NCBI GenBank assembly: GCA_005881435.1
Contig: VBHP01000029.1
Span: forward strand, 1 to 64,000
DNA length: 64,000 bases
Reading direction: 5' to 3'
DNA from: Chloroflexota bacterium
Lineage (GTDB): Bacteria; Chloroflexota; Limnocylindria; P2-11E; CF-107
A program made the translations under genes and the position numbers. The notes under the pieces were generated by a model. That model saw nothing but the letters and a program-made list of their open reading frames with translations. It ran no database searches and was not told where the DNA came from. Positions 16,594-24,573 of the stretch are shown here, piece after piece. The stretch's first letter is position 1; every line of letters begins with the position of its first letter.

Positions 16594-17868
16594 TCAGGCC
16601 CTTTCCGCGGCGATGAGATCGAGGACGAGGGTGGTCCAGGCGAAGTCCTCCGCCCCTTCGCCTTCGCCGGTGAGCGGGTCGTAGAACTCGCGTACGCCCG
16701 AGCGCGCGACCAGCTCGATCGAGCGCCGCGCCAGCTCGTGCGCGACGTCGTCGAAGCCGTGCTGCCGCAGGCCCCAATAGAGGTACCAGTTCACGTTCAT
16801 CCAGGTTGGGCCGCGCCACGTCGTGTTGGTCTTCCAGTCGGGATCGAAGGTCGGCTCGCTCGCCGCGATCGATGGCACCGGATACGGCAGCCAGAACTCT
16901 TTGTCGTTGAGGAGGTGCTCCTCCACCAGGCGCCGCGCGATCTTTGGCTCGAGCTCCGGGAGGATGAGCGGGAACAGGATCGAGAACGTCAGCACCCGGA
17001 CGCGCTCCTCGGCCTTGCCGGACAGATCCCAGAACGCGCCGGCTCTGTCGTCCCAGCACTTGGTCAACAAAGCTTTGACGCATTTGGCGCGGCGAGCCTC
17101 GAGATCCTCGGCGCCCGGCGCGCCGGTCGCGCGGCACATCGCCGCGAGCGCGCGCAGTGAGTCCGCGTAGATCGCATTCACCATCACGTCCTCGAACAGG
17201 AAGACGTCCTGGAGTGGCTGCTCGCGCATGGGCTTGCCGTCGTAGGCCTTGAACAGGCGCTGCATCGAGACACGCAGCGCGGGAAGCGTGTCCGACGGCG
17301 GATCGAATGGCAGGCGCATCGCCGCGTCGTATTTGGGACTGGCGTCGAGGCCCGATTCATCCGGCTGGATGATCGCGATGAGTCCGTCGCGATCCGGATC
17401 GCGGATGTCGTCCAGCCAATCGAAGATCTTCCGCACCGCCGGCAGCACCTCGCGCACGAACTCCGCGTCCCCGGTGGCCTCGTAGATGCGCTCGATGCTG
17501 CGACCGATCACCGGCGGCTGGATCGTCGCCGTATAGAAAGGATGCGCCAGCCGGATCGAGTATTCGGTGTAGGCGCGTTCGTGAGCGCTCTTCTCCCACA
17601 ACAGCATGTGCGGCATGAAGCCGTCCGGACGCGTGCCCTGCAGCAGGCACCGCAGCTCCTGCTTGCTGAGCTCGGGGTCTACGCGCAACAGCGCGATCGC
17701 GATGAAGGCAGAGTCCCACCACCACTGGAATGGATAGGTCGCCGGCGACGGGCAGACGAAGTCGTAGCGCTTCCCATCCCAGGCCGAAACGCCGCGCTGG
17801 CGATTGCCTTCGAGGACGCGCCGGCACTCTGCCACGACACGCTCGACCTGCGCGCCGGTGATGGTCAT
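16594..17868 (-). CDS. MGH1-like glycoside hydrolase, copy 2
   Basis: 424 residues, an (alpha/alpha)6-barrel enzyme of the MGH1-like (GH63/trehalase clan) group. Signature pieces are FQWWWDSAFIAIALL near residue 48, the catalytic-type stretch IIQPDESGLDASPKYDAAM near 165, and WRGPTWMNVNWYLYWGL near 350. Members act on glucosylglycerate, mannosylglycerate and similar compatible solutes. No signal peptide, so it is cytoplasmic. Its ATG overlaps the stop of the near-twin gene upstream (ATGA), making a three-gene leftward operon with the GlpD-like gene. Start at ATG 17868 aligns with that of the twin. Tandem duplication is evident. Confidence 0.85.
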   Translation of the reverse strand: MTITGAQVERVVAECRRVLEGNRQRGVSAWDGKRYDFVCPSPATYPFQWWWDSAFIAIALLRVDPELSKQELRCLLQGTRPDGFMPHMLLWEKSAHERAYTEYSIRLAHPFYTATIQPPVIGRSIERIYEATGDAEFVREVLPAVRKIFDWLDDIRDPDRDGLIAIIQPDESGLDASPKYDAAMRLPFDPPSDTLPALRVSMQRLFKAYDGKPMREQPLQDVFLFEDVMVNAIYADSLRALAAMCRATGAPGAEDLEARRAKCVKALLTKCWDDRAGAFWDLSGKAEERVRVLTFSILFPLILPELEPKIARRLVEEHLLNDKEFWLPYPVPSIAASEPTFDPDWKTNTTWRGPTWMNVNWYLYWGLRQHGFDDVAHELARRSIELVARSGVREFYDPLTGEGEGAEDFAWTTLVLDLIAAERA

Positions 17869-19160
17869 GCGGCCGGCGGCTGCTCGCCGCGCTCAGCGGC
17901 GATGAGATCGAGCACCAGCGTCGTCCAAGCGAAGTCGCGTGCGCCCTCGCCCTCCCCGGTCCGCGGATCGAAGAACTCGCGCACGCCGGCGCGCGCGACC
18001 ATCTCGATCGAGCGGCGCGCGAGCTCGTGCGCGACGTCGTCGAAGCCGTGCTGCCGCAGCCCCCAGTACAGATACCAGTTCACGTTCAGCCACGTCGGAC
18101 CGCGCCAGGTGGTGTCGGTCTTCCATTCCGGATCGAAGGACGGTTCGCTCGCGGCAACCGACGGGACCGGATAGGGGAGCCAGAACTCCCGCTCGTTCAA
18201 CAGGTGGTCCTGCACCAGGCGGCGCGCAATGCTGGCATCGAGCTCGGGCAGGATGAGTGGGAAGAGGATCGAGAAGGTCAGCGTCCTCACCCGCTCCTCC
18301 TTCTTGCCGGAGAGATCCCAGAATGCACCGGCTTTCTCGTCCCAACACTTCGCGACGAGCGCACGCACACATTTCGCGCGACGCGCTTCGAGGATCTCCG
18401 CGCCGTCGACCCCGACGGCACGGCACACCGCCGCCAGTGCGCGGAGCGAGTCGGCGTAGATCGAGTTCACCATCACGTCCTCGAACAGGAACATGTCCTG
18501 GAGTGGCTCCTCGCGCATCGAATGACCCTCGTAGGCGTCGTACAGCCGGTACATCGAGCGCTCCAGCGCTGGAAGCGTCTCCGACGGCGGGTCGAACGGG
18601 ATATCCATGGCGGCATCGTATTTGGGGCTTGCGTCCAAGCCGGATTCGTCGGGCTGGATGATCGCGATGAGCCCATCGCGGTCCGGATCGCGGACCTCGT
18701 CGAGCCAGTCGAAGATCCGGCGCACCGCCGGCAGCACGTCGCGAACGAACGCGGCGTCGCGCGTGGCCTGGTAGACGCGCTCGATGGCGCGACCGATGAC
18801 CGGCGGCTGGATCGTCGCGGTGTAGAAGGGATGCGCCAGGCGGATGGGCTGTACCGACTCGAGCGCGCGAGCGTGAGCGCTCTTCTCCCACAAGATCATG
18901 TGCGGCATGAAGCCGTCGGACCGCGCGCCCTGCAGCACGCACCGCAACTCCTGCTTGGCGAGCTCCGGGTCGACATGCAGCAGCGCGATCGCGATGAACG
19001 CCGAGTCCCACCACCACTGGAACGGATAGGTCGTCGGCGAGGGGCACACGAAGTCGTACGGCTTGCCCTCCCATTCGGCGATCCCGCGCTGGCGGTTGCC
19101 GGCGAGGACCCGGCGGCACTCGGCGATGACGCGCTCGACCTGGCTGGTGGCGACGCTCAC
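17865..19160 (-). CDS. MGH1-like glycoside hydrolase, copy 1
   Basis: 431 residues, collinear with the next gene along nearly its whole length; long blocks such as SPKYDAAM, the LAHPFYTATIQPPVIGR run and WYLYWGLRQHGFDDVAHE are identical. It ends with a short extra tail GEQPPAA. The same barrel motifs as copy 2 are present, including both acidic sites, so both copies look active. GTG start overlaps the GlpD stop as GTGA. Within the family, substrates are glycosylated glycerate or glycerol; pairing with a glycerol-3-phosphate dehydrogenase favours a glycerol-linked substrate, but this is context only. Confidence 0.85.
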   Translation of the reverse strand: MSVATSQVERVIAECRRVLAGNRQRGIAEWEGKPYDFVCPSPTTYPFQWWWDSAFIAIALLHVDPELAKQELRCVLQGARSDGFMPHMILWEKSAHARALESVQPIRLAHPFYTATIQPPVIGRAIERVYQATRDAAFVRDVLPAVRRIFDWLDEVRDPDRDGLIAIIQPDESGLDASPKYDAAMDIPFDPPSETLPALERSMYRLYDAYEGHSMREEPLQDMFLFEDVMVNSIYADSLRALAAVCRAVGVDGAEILEARRAKCVRALVAKCWDEKAGAFWDLSGKKEERVRTLTFSILFPLILPELDASIARRLVQDHLLNEREFWLPYPVPSVAASEPSFDPEWKTDTTWRGPTWLNVNWYLYWGLRQHGFDDVAHELARRSIEMVARAGVREFFDPRTGEGEGARDFAWTTLVLDLIAAERGEQPPAA

Positions 19161-20737
19161 GCCGGGACGCGCAGCGCGCGGCGTCGCTGAACGCTGGCGG
19201 CCTCCGCGTATTCCACCGCGGCGTCGGCGCCGAAGCCACCGAACTCGGCGACCGCCCGGGCCAGCGGCACGGCACGGTCGCGCCCGAGGCCGAGGCAGGT
19301 GCGCCGAAGGAGCACGTCCTCGAGGGTCGCGGCGTCCTCGGTCTCGATGGCGTGGACGACCTCGACGCGCGTCGCCGCCGAGCCCGACACGATCCGGCCG
19401 GCGAGAGTTGGGTCGCGCTCGACGCGCGTGAGGAGCTCGCGGGTCATCGCGCCGTAGACGGAAATGAGCCGATCGAGCTGGTCCGGCGCGAGGCCAAGCC
19501 CGGCGGCGTCCTCCCGCACGCCGTCGACCGCGCCGCCGCCGGGTAGTGGCCGCGTCTTCGTGGCACAGCGCGCGCGGCTTCCGAGACGCTTGGCCACGAA
19601 GTCGACCGCCTCCTGGGCGATGCCGCGGTACGCCGTGAGCTTCCCGCCGACGACCGAGACGATGCCGGAGACGCCGTCGGCCGCGTCGTGATCGCGGATC
19701 TCGTGTTCGCGCGGGACTGCGCCGGCCTTCACGCCACGCACGTCGACGAGAGCGCGAACGCCGGCATAGGCGTACGCGACGTCGGCGAGGGGCGCGCCGG
19801 GGAAGACGCGCGCGGCCGCGTCCACGAGGTAGCGGATATCCGATTCGGTGACCGTCGCATCAGCGGGATCGCCGTCGAAATCGGTGTCGGTCGTGCCGAC
19901 GAGGGATGAGTCGAGCCAGGGGAGGACGAAGATCGGTCGGCCGTCGGTGTGGAAATGGAGGAACGCGTGGCGTGTCGCGGGTGGAGTCACCAGATGCACG
20001 CCTTTCGTCAGCCGCAGCAGCGGACGTTTCCCGCGCCGCGCGCCGCGGATGGTGATATCGACCCAGGCGCCCGTCGCGTTCACCGTCTCGCGCGCGCGCA
20101 ACCGGACGCGGCGGCCCGACAGCTCGTCCTGCACCTCGGCGCCGACGACGGCATCGCCCTCGCGCAGCCAGCCCGTCGCCTTGGCGTGATTGAGCACCTT
20201 CGCGCCGCCGCGCTTGGCGTCGACGACGTTCTCGACGACGAGCCGCTCGACGAGCGCGCATTGCGCGTCGTAGAAACGCCACGCCCCGCGAAGGCCATCT
20301 GGCGCGAGGCCCGGCTCGAGGGCCAGGAGCCGTTCGCGCGGGATCCAGCTGCGGCGGGGCAGTGACTTCCGCCGCGACAGCAGGTCGTACAGCAGCATGC
20401 CGGCGCGCATCCGAGCGCGCTCTCGCACCGACGGTCGATACAGCGGCACGTAGACCGGCAACGGCCGCACCAGATGCGGCGCGGTGCGAAGCAGGATCTC
20501 CCGCTCACGCAGGTTCTCGCGGACCAGGCCGAATTCCCGCTGCGCGAGATAGCGGAGCCCGCCATGGATGAGGCGTGTCGAGCGGGACGTCGTGCCTTCG
20601 GCGAAGTCGTGCTGCTCGACGAGTGCCACGGCGAGACCTCGAAGCGCGGCGTCGCGTGCGGCGCCCGCGCCCATCGCACCCCCGCCGACGACGAGCACGT
20701 CGAAGACGCGCGAGTCCAGGGCCCCCAGGTCTCTCAT
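19157..20737 (-). CDS. glpD: Glycerol-3-phosphate dehydrogenase, FAD-dependent (GlpD/GlpO type)
   Basis: 526 residues with the N-terminal FAD site VVGGGAMGAGAARDAALRG, the family signature TTSRSTRLIHGGLRYL (about residues 49-64), the DAO fold including TDTDFDGDP, and the C-terminal DAO_C helical domain (about 400-510). It oxidises sn-glycerol 3-phosphate to dihydroxyacetone phosphate, passing electrons to quinone or oxygen at the membrane. First gene of the leftward operon with the two glycosidases. It faces the solute-binding protein gene across 52 bases, so the two are probably controlled together, consistent with import of a glycerol-phosphate compound. Confidence 0.92.
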   Translation of the reverse strand: MRDLGALDSRVFDVLVVGGGAMGAGAARDAALRGLAVALVEQHDFAEGTTSRSTRLIHGGLRYLAQREFGLVRENLREREILLRTAPHLVRPLPVYVPLYRPSVRERARMRAGMLLYDLLSRRKSLPRRSWIPRERLLALEPGLAPDGLRGAWRFYDAQCALVERLVVENVVDAKRGGAKVLNHAKATGWLREGDAVVGAEVQDELSGRRVRLRARETVNATGAWVDITIRGARRGKRPLLRLTKGVHLVTPPATRHAFLHFHTDGRPIFVLPWLDSSLVGTTDTDFDGDPADATVTESDIRYLVDAAARVFPGAPLADVAYAYAGVRALVDVRGVKAGAVPREHEIRDHDAADGVSGIVSVVGGKLTAYRGIAQEAVDFVAKRLGSRARCATKTRPLPGGGAVDGVREDAAGLGLAPDQLDRLISVYGAMTRELLTRVERDPTLAGRIVSGSAATRVEVVHAIETEDAATLEDVLLRRTCLGLGRDRAVPLARAVAEFGGFGADAAVEYAEAASVQRRRALRVPA

Positions 20738-20757
20738 GCGGTCACACTATCCAGACC

Positions 20758-20763
20758 TATACT
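20758..20763 (+). promoter_or_regulatory. -10 element (TATACT) ahead of the solute-binding protein gene
   Basis: TATACT lies 26 bases before the ATG and just before a full Shine-Dalgarno (AAGGAGG). No good -35 is visible at the normal distance. The site falls in the 52-base divergent region shared with glpD. Confidence 0.4.
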
Positions 20764-20789
20764 CGCGCGCGGCAAGGAGGGGAGCACTG

Positions 20790-22148
20790 ATGTCCGCATA
20801 CTCGCGTCGAACATTCCTCAAGGTGGCGGCCGCGACCGGCATCGCTGTGGCGTGCTCTCCGGCGGCGCAGCCGTCGGCCACTCCGTCGAGTGGGGCGCCC
20901 AGCCAGGCCAAGGGCCTGACGGGCACGATCACGGTGTCCTATCCGGACGAGCTCGGTGTCAAGCCGAAATACGTCGATCAGGCCGCGAAGACGGTGCAGA
21001 GCAACAACTCGGGGGCCACGGTGAAGGTCGATCTGCAGAAGATCTCCGACGACCTCTACTACCCGAAGCTGCTGCTCGCGCTGCAGAGCGGCACCGATGT
21101 GCCGGACGTGTTCCATTTCGGCGGCGACAGCATCGGCGAGCTCGCCGACGCGGGTTACATCGAGCCCCTGGACAACTACGTCAACGCCTGGGCCGACTGG
21201 AAGCAGTATCCCGACTCGATCAAGAAGGGCGCGACCTATAAGGGCAAGGTCTGGGCGATCCCCTACGGCATGGACACGCGCTGGCTGTACTTCCGGCGCG
21301 ACGATCTGCAGAAGGCCGGACTCGCCGCCGACTGGACGCCGACCAAGCTCGACGACGTCGTCGCGGCAGCGACGGCGGTCAAGTCGAAGGTCACCAACGT
21401 GCTGCCATACGCGCTGTATGCGGGACAAGCCGCGTCTGACGGCGCTCGCGACCACGCCTTCGTGCCCCTGGTCTGGGCTTACGGCGGTGACGTCGTCACC
21501 AGCGATGGCAAATGGATCGGCAACAGCGCCGCCATCCGCAAGGCCCTCGCCTACTACCAGAAGGTCTACGGCCAGGGCCTCTCGCCGAAAGAGATCTTGA
21601 CCACGACCAAGCCCTGGACGGCGATGCGCGCGAAGCTTGGCGACGGCAGCCTGGCGCTGCTCTTCGAAGGCGGCTGGGTCTACGGCGGTTGGCAGTCGAA
21701 GGACAAGTCAGGCACCGAGAAGAACGTCGGCTACGTGCTCCATCCGACCGAGACCAGCGGACCGTCGTTCACCATCGGTGGCCTCGGGACGTGCTGGTAC
21801 ATCACCGCGAAATCCAAGAACAAGGATCTGGCGTGGGAGTTCATCAAGACCTGGAACAACAAGGACACCGTCGCGAAGATCAACATCGAAGATCCGCACC
21901 CGGTGGCGCGCAGTGACTCCGCGGACGTCGCCGAGTTCAAGGCGCAGCAGTACCTTGTCGATTCGACCAAGTCGCTGGAGAAGGCGCGGTTCCTCCCGCC
22001 GGACCCGAACCTGAGCAAGATCACGACCGCGATCCAGAAGGCCACGGGTCGGGTCGCGAACGGGGATTCCAGCGCGGACGACGCCGCGAAGCAGTACTCC
22101 GCGGACCTCAAGCAGGCCATCGGAGCGGACAAAGTCGTCGAACAGTAG
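20790..22148 (+). CDS. Extracellular solute-binding protein (UgpB-like), Tat-type lipoprotein
   Basis: 452 residues from ATG 20790, which follows GGCAAGGAGGGGAG. The N-terminus combines a twin-arginine motif (SRRTFLK) with a lipobox (AVACS), so it should be exported folded and then lipidated at Cys21. The body is a family 1 solute-binding protein (DVFHFGGDSIGELADAGYIEPL, LLFEGGWVYGGWQ). No permease is adjacent: it is flanked by a terminator and a GDPD-like gene, while UgpA/E/C-like genes without a binding protein lie at 32172-34994. It could serve that importer. Shared divergent region with glpD hints at a glycerol-phosphate or glycerophosphodiester cargo. Confidence 0.85.
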   Translation: MSAYSRRTFLKVAAATGIAVACSPAAQPSATPSSGAPSQAKGLTGTITVSYPDELGVKPKYVDQAAKTVQSNNSGATVKVDLQKISDDLYYPKLLLALQSGTDVPDVFHFGGDSIGELADAGYIEPLDNYVNAWADWKQYPDSIKKGATYKGKVWAIPYGMDTRWLYFRRDDLQKAGLAADWTPTKLDDVVAAATAVKSKVTNVLPYALYAGQAASDGARDHAFVPLVWAYGGDVVTSDGKWIGNSAAIRKALAYYQKVYGQGLSPKEILTTTKPWTAMRAKLGDGSLALLFEGGWVYGGWQSKDKSGTEKNVGYVLHPTETSGPSFTIGGLGTCWYITAKSKNKDLAWEFIKTWNNKDTVAKINIEDPHPVARSDSADVAEFKAQQYLVDSTKSLEKARFLPPDPNLSKITTAIQKATGRVANGDSSADDAAKQYSADLKQAIGADKVVEQ

Positions 22149-22163
22149 CCCGTCGTGCGCAGC

Positions 22164-22199
22164 GCGGAGCGGAGGCCTTTGCCTCCGCTCCGCTTTTCT
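22164..22199 (+). terminator. Strong intrinsic terminator after the solute-binding protein gene
   Basis: A perfect 13-bp stem (GCGGAGCGGAGGC with its complement), a CTTT loop and a following TTTTCT tract, 15 bases after the stop. This isolates the binding-protein gene as a single-gene transcript. Confidence 0.9.
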
Positions 22200-22213
22200 G
22201 CCGCGCGGCGCGC

Positions 22214-22219
22214 CACAAT
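22214..22219 (+). promoter_or_regulatory. -10 element (CACAAT) of a leaderless GDPD-like gene
   Basis: CACAAT ends 6 bases before GTG 22226, so transcription would begin at or next to the start codon. No clear -35. Same spacing as at 56983 and 61629. Confidence 0.4.
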
Positions 22220-22225
22220 CCAGGC

Positions 22226-23134
22226 GTGGACGCGCCGCACCCGGATTCGCTGATCCGCGCGCCGTCCGGCCGCGCGGTCGAGCTCAAGGTCCATCGCTGC
22301 AACTGGAGTGGTGTGCACCCCGAGAATTCCTTGTCCGCGCTGGAAGAGTGCTCGCGCGAGCGCGTGCTTCGCGTCGAGATCGACGTGCAGATGCTGCGCG
22401 ACGCGGCCTGGGCGGTGTTCCATGACGATCGCGTCGACCGCGCCACGACCGCGTCGGGACGAGTTCGCGACCTGACCGCGGTCGAGCTGTCGCGGGCGCG
22501 ATTCCGCGGGACGAGCCAGCGCGTGCCGCTGCTGTCCGAGGCTCTGGCCCTGATCGCGAACGCCGCGTACCCGCGCACGATCGAGCTCGACCTCAAGGCC
22601 GACGCGCCGATCCCGTGGCCGCGCGTCGAGGAACTCGCGCGCGCGGTCGAGCCGGCCAAAGCGCGCATCGTCTTCGGAGGCACCGCCGACTGGAATCTTC
22701 GCCGCTTGCTGAGCGTGGATCCGACGCTGCCCGTGAGCCTCAATCCGCACGCGTATCTCGACTACGGCGAGCGGAACGGGCGTCTCCCCGCCGGCGCCTA
22801 CGGCTATCTCGACGCGCACCCCCTCGCGCGGCGCCGCCTCGGCAGCGTCGGTGACTACCTGCGTGATCGATTCGGCGGCGTGATGCGGCTCGTGCCTGGG
22901 GCGCGCGAAGCGCATCTGCGGCTTCGGATGTTCGAGAAGATGTTGGACGACGGCGTCGGCGATGCGGCCGAGATCTTCCACGCCCTGAACGTGAAGGTCG
23001 ACGTCTGGACACTGGATGCCGGGATGGCGCGATGGCAGCACCGGCTTGCGCGCGCCCTCGGCGCCGCGGTCGACATCATCACCACCAACACCGCACACGC
23101 CCTGGCCGCGGCCGCCCGCGCGATCGAGCCATGA
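22226..23134 (+). CDS. Glycerophosphodiester phosphodiesterase-family protein
   Basis: 302 residues of the GDPD TIM-barrel. Motifs seen are HRCNWSGVHPENSLSAL (the HRG...ENT site, with Cys-Asn instead of Gly and a slightly longer spacing), EIDVQM and FHDDRVDRAT. The C-terminal INVWT-type motif is VDVWTLD followed by IITTN. It should hydrolyse a glycerophosphodiester to glycerol 3-phosphate and an alcohol. The altered first motif suggests a divergent substrate, or reduced activity, compared with the canonical GDPD at 30938. It lies just after the binding protein and beyond GlpD, both consistent with glycerophosphodiester use. Confidence 0.75.
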   Translation: MDAPHPDSLIRAPSGRAVELKVHRCNWSGVHPENSLSALEECSRERVLRVEIDVQMLRDAAWAVFHDDRVDRATTASGRVRDLTAVELSRARFRGTSQRVPLLSEALALIANAAYPRTIELDLKADAPIPWPRVEELARAVEPAKARIVFGGTADWNLRRLLSVDPTLPVSLNPHAYLDYGERNGRLPAGAYGYLDAHPLARRRLGSVGDYLRDRFGGVMRLVPGAREAHLRLRMFEKMLDDGVGDAAEIFHALNVKVDVWTLDAGMARWQHRLARALGAAVDIITTNTAHALAAAARAIEP

Positions 23135-23140
23135 ATGACT

Positions 23141-23170
23141 GAGGAGGCGCTCCACCAGGAACGCCTCCTC
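23141..23170. terminator. Inverted repeat between convergent genes
   Basis: GAGGAGGCG and CGCCTCCTC form a 9-bp stem with a 12-base loop just after the GDPD-like stop. No T-run on the plus strand, so termination strength is uncertain. Confidence 0.45.
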
Positions 23171-23201
23171 TATCGCGGGCGTCGCGAATCGCTTCGGTCG
23201 G

Positions 23202-23423
23202 CTAACGCTTCGGCGGCTGTCCGCCGCCCTGTCCGGGTTTCTGCTGCTGGCCTCCGCCCTGTCCGGGCTTGCCCATGCCGCCGCCACCGGAACCCGGCAT
23301 CCCGCCGCCTCCGCCGCCACCCTGTCCAGGACGCTGTTGTCCGGGCATACCGCCGGGCGTGCCCTGGCCGCCTTTTCCGCCGCCCTGTCCGCCTTCGCCA
23401 GGCTGTTTCGGTTGTTCCTTCAA
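23202..23423 (-). CDS. Tiny Gly/Gln/Pro-rich low-complexity protein
   Basis: 73 residues made almost only of Gly, Gln, Pro, Lys and Met, with no aromatic, Asp, Asn or Cys residue and no hydrophobic segment. Short units such as KPGQGGGQ recur. It must be disordered. A perfect GGAGGT sits 8 bases before its TTG start, which is the main reason to accept it as a gene; the overlapping frame from 23433 lacks comparable support. No family or function recognised. Possible roles are RNA, polyanion or surface binding, none shown. Lies between the GDPD-like gene and the polyamine-type importer. Confidence 0.6.
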   Translation of the reverse strand: MKEQPKQPGEGGQGGGKGGQGTPGGMPGQQRPGQGGGGGGGMPGSGGGGMGKPGQGGGQQQKPGQGGGQPPKR

Positions 23424-23431
23424 AAGAGTGC

Positions 23432-23437
23432 ACCTCC
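23432..23437 (-). promoter_or_regulatory. Shine-Dalgarno (GGAGGT) deciding a TTG start
   Basis: Full-length anti-16S match at 8 bases from TTG 23423. It selects the Gly/Gln-rich frame over the competing minus-strand frame that starts at GTG 23433. Confidence 0.65.
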
Positions 23438-23505
23438 GTGCATTTCGCCCGCGCGCGAAATTCTTGGCGCTGCCGTGCGCGAGAGCAACTCCCCAGGCAG
23501 ACGAG

Positions 23506-24570
23506 TTAGTCCCGCATCTCCGCTTCAGGTTCGGCGAAAGCGCGAGCGCGAGTCAGTTTCACGTACACCGGTCGAGCGTCGAGTCGAAACGATTTCGGCA
23601 CGCGCGCCTCGATCGGCCCCAGCGTGGGATGACGTCCGGCCAGGCGCTGGTACGCGCCGAAATTCACCAGGCGTGGATCGTCGAGCGCGAACGCTCCGGG
23701 CTCCGGGGCCCGCACGACCTCGACGACTTCGGGCCGCGTCGAGACGGTGACGTGTGCACCGTCCGGCGCGCCGTCAACGGGCTCGACCGCGACGCGTTCG
23801 TCGCCGATGTGCGCCCACGTCACGCCGTTCGCGCGACGGAGCGTGCCGCGAAAGAAATTGCTCTGACCGATGAAATCGGCGACAAACGACGTGGCGGGGC
23901 GATCGTAGATGTCGTTGGCGTCGCCGAGCTGCTGGATCACGCCACGGTTCATGACCGCGATGCGGTCGGCCATCGTGAGGGCTTCCTCCTGATCGTGAGT
24001 CACGTACACGGTCGTGATCTGCAGCTCCTGCTGGATTCGGCGGATCTCGTCGCGCATGCGCACGCGAAGCTTGGCGTCGAGATTCGAGAGCGGCTCGTCG
24101 AGGAGCAGGATCTTCGGACCGAGGACCAGCGCGCGCGCCAGCGCCACGCGTTGCTGCTGCCCTCCCGAAAGCTGGGAGGGGAAGCGATGCTCGACACCGG
24201 GAAGGCGGACCACGTCGAGCATGGCCCGCGCGCGCTCGGCGATCTGCGCCGCCGGCACTTTGCGCAGCTTCAGACCGAACGAGATGTTCTCGCCGACGGT
24301 CATGTGCGGCCACAGCGCGTAGCTCTGGAACACCATCGCCGTCGGCCTCCGCTCCGGCGGCAGGTCGGTGACGTCCTTCCCATCGATGAGGATCTGACCG
24401 GTGTCGGGACGGATGAAGCCCGCCAGCATTCGCAGCGTCGTGGTCTTGCCGCAGCCGGACGGCCCGAGGAGCGCCACGAACTCGCGATCGGGGATGCGCA
24501 GCGAGACGTCGCTCACAGCGGCGACTTCCTTGTAGTACTTGGAGACACCGCGGAGCTCGACCTCGGCCAT
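23506..24570 (-). CDS. ABC transporter ATP-binding protein (PotA-like)
   Basis: 354 residues with Walker A GPSGCGKTT, VFQSYALWPHM, signature LSGGQQQRVALARAL, Walker B LLLDEP and YVTHDQEEAL, then a TOBE domain from about residue 240. Last gene of the leftward operon with two PotB/PotC-like permeases and a binding lipoprotein; the gap to the permease gene is 3 bases. Energises that importer. PotA, FbpC and CysA types are hard to separate by motif; the permease partners point to polyamine or another small cation or anion. Confidence 0.9.
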   Translation of the reverse strand: MAEVELRGVSKYYKEVAAVSDVSLRIPDREFVALLGPSGCGKTTTLRMLAGFIRPDTGQILIDGKDVTDLPPERRPTAMVFQSYALWPHMTVGENISFGLKLRKVPAAQIAERARAMLDVVRLPGVEHRFPSQLSGGQQQRVALARALVLGPKILLLDEPLSNLDAKLRVRMRDEIRRIQQELQITTVYVTHDQEEALTMADRIAVMNRGVIQQLGDANDIYDRPATSFVADFIGQSNFFRGTLRRANGVTWAHIGDERVAVEPVDGAPDGAHVTVSTRPEVVEVVRAPEPGAFALDDPRLVNFGAYQRLAGRHPTLGPIEARVPKSFRLDARPVYVKLTRARAFAEPEAEMRD

Positions 24571-24573
24571 GTG

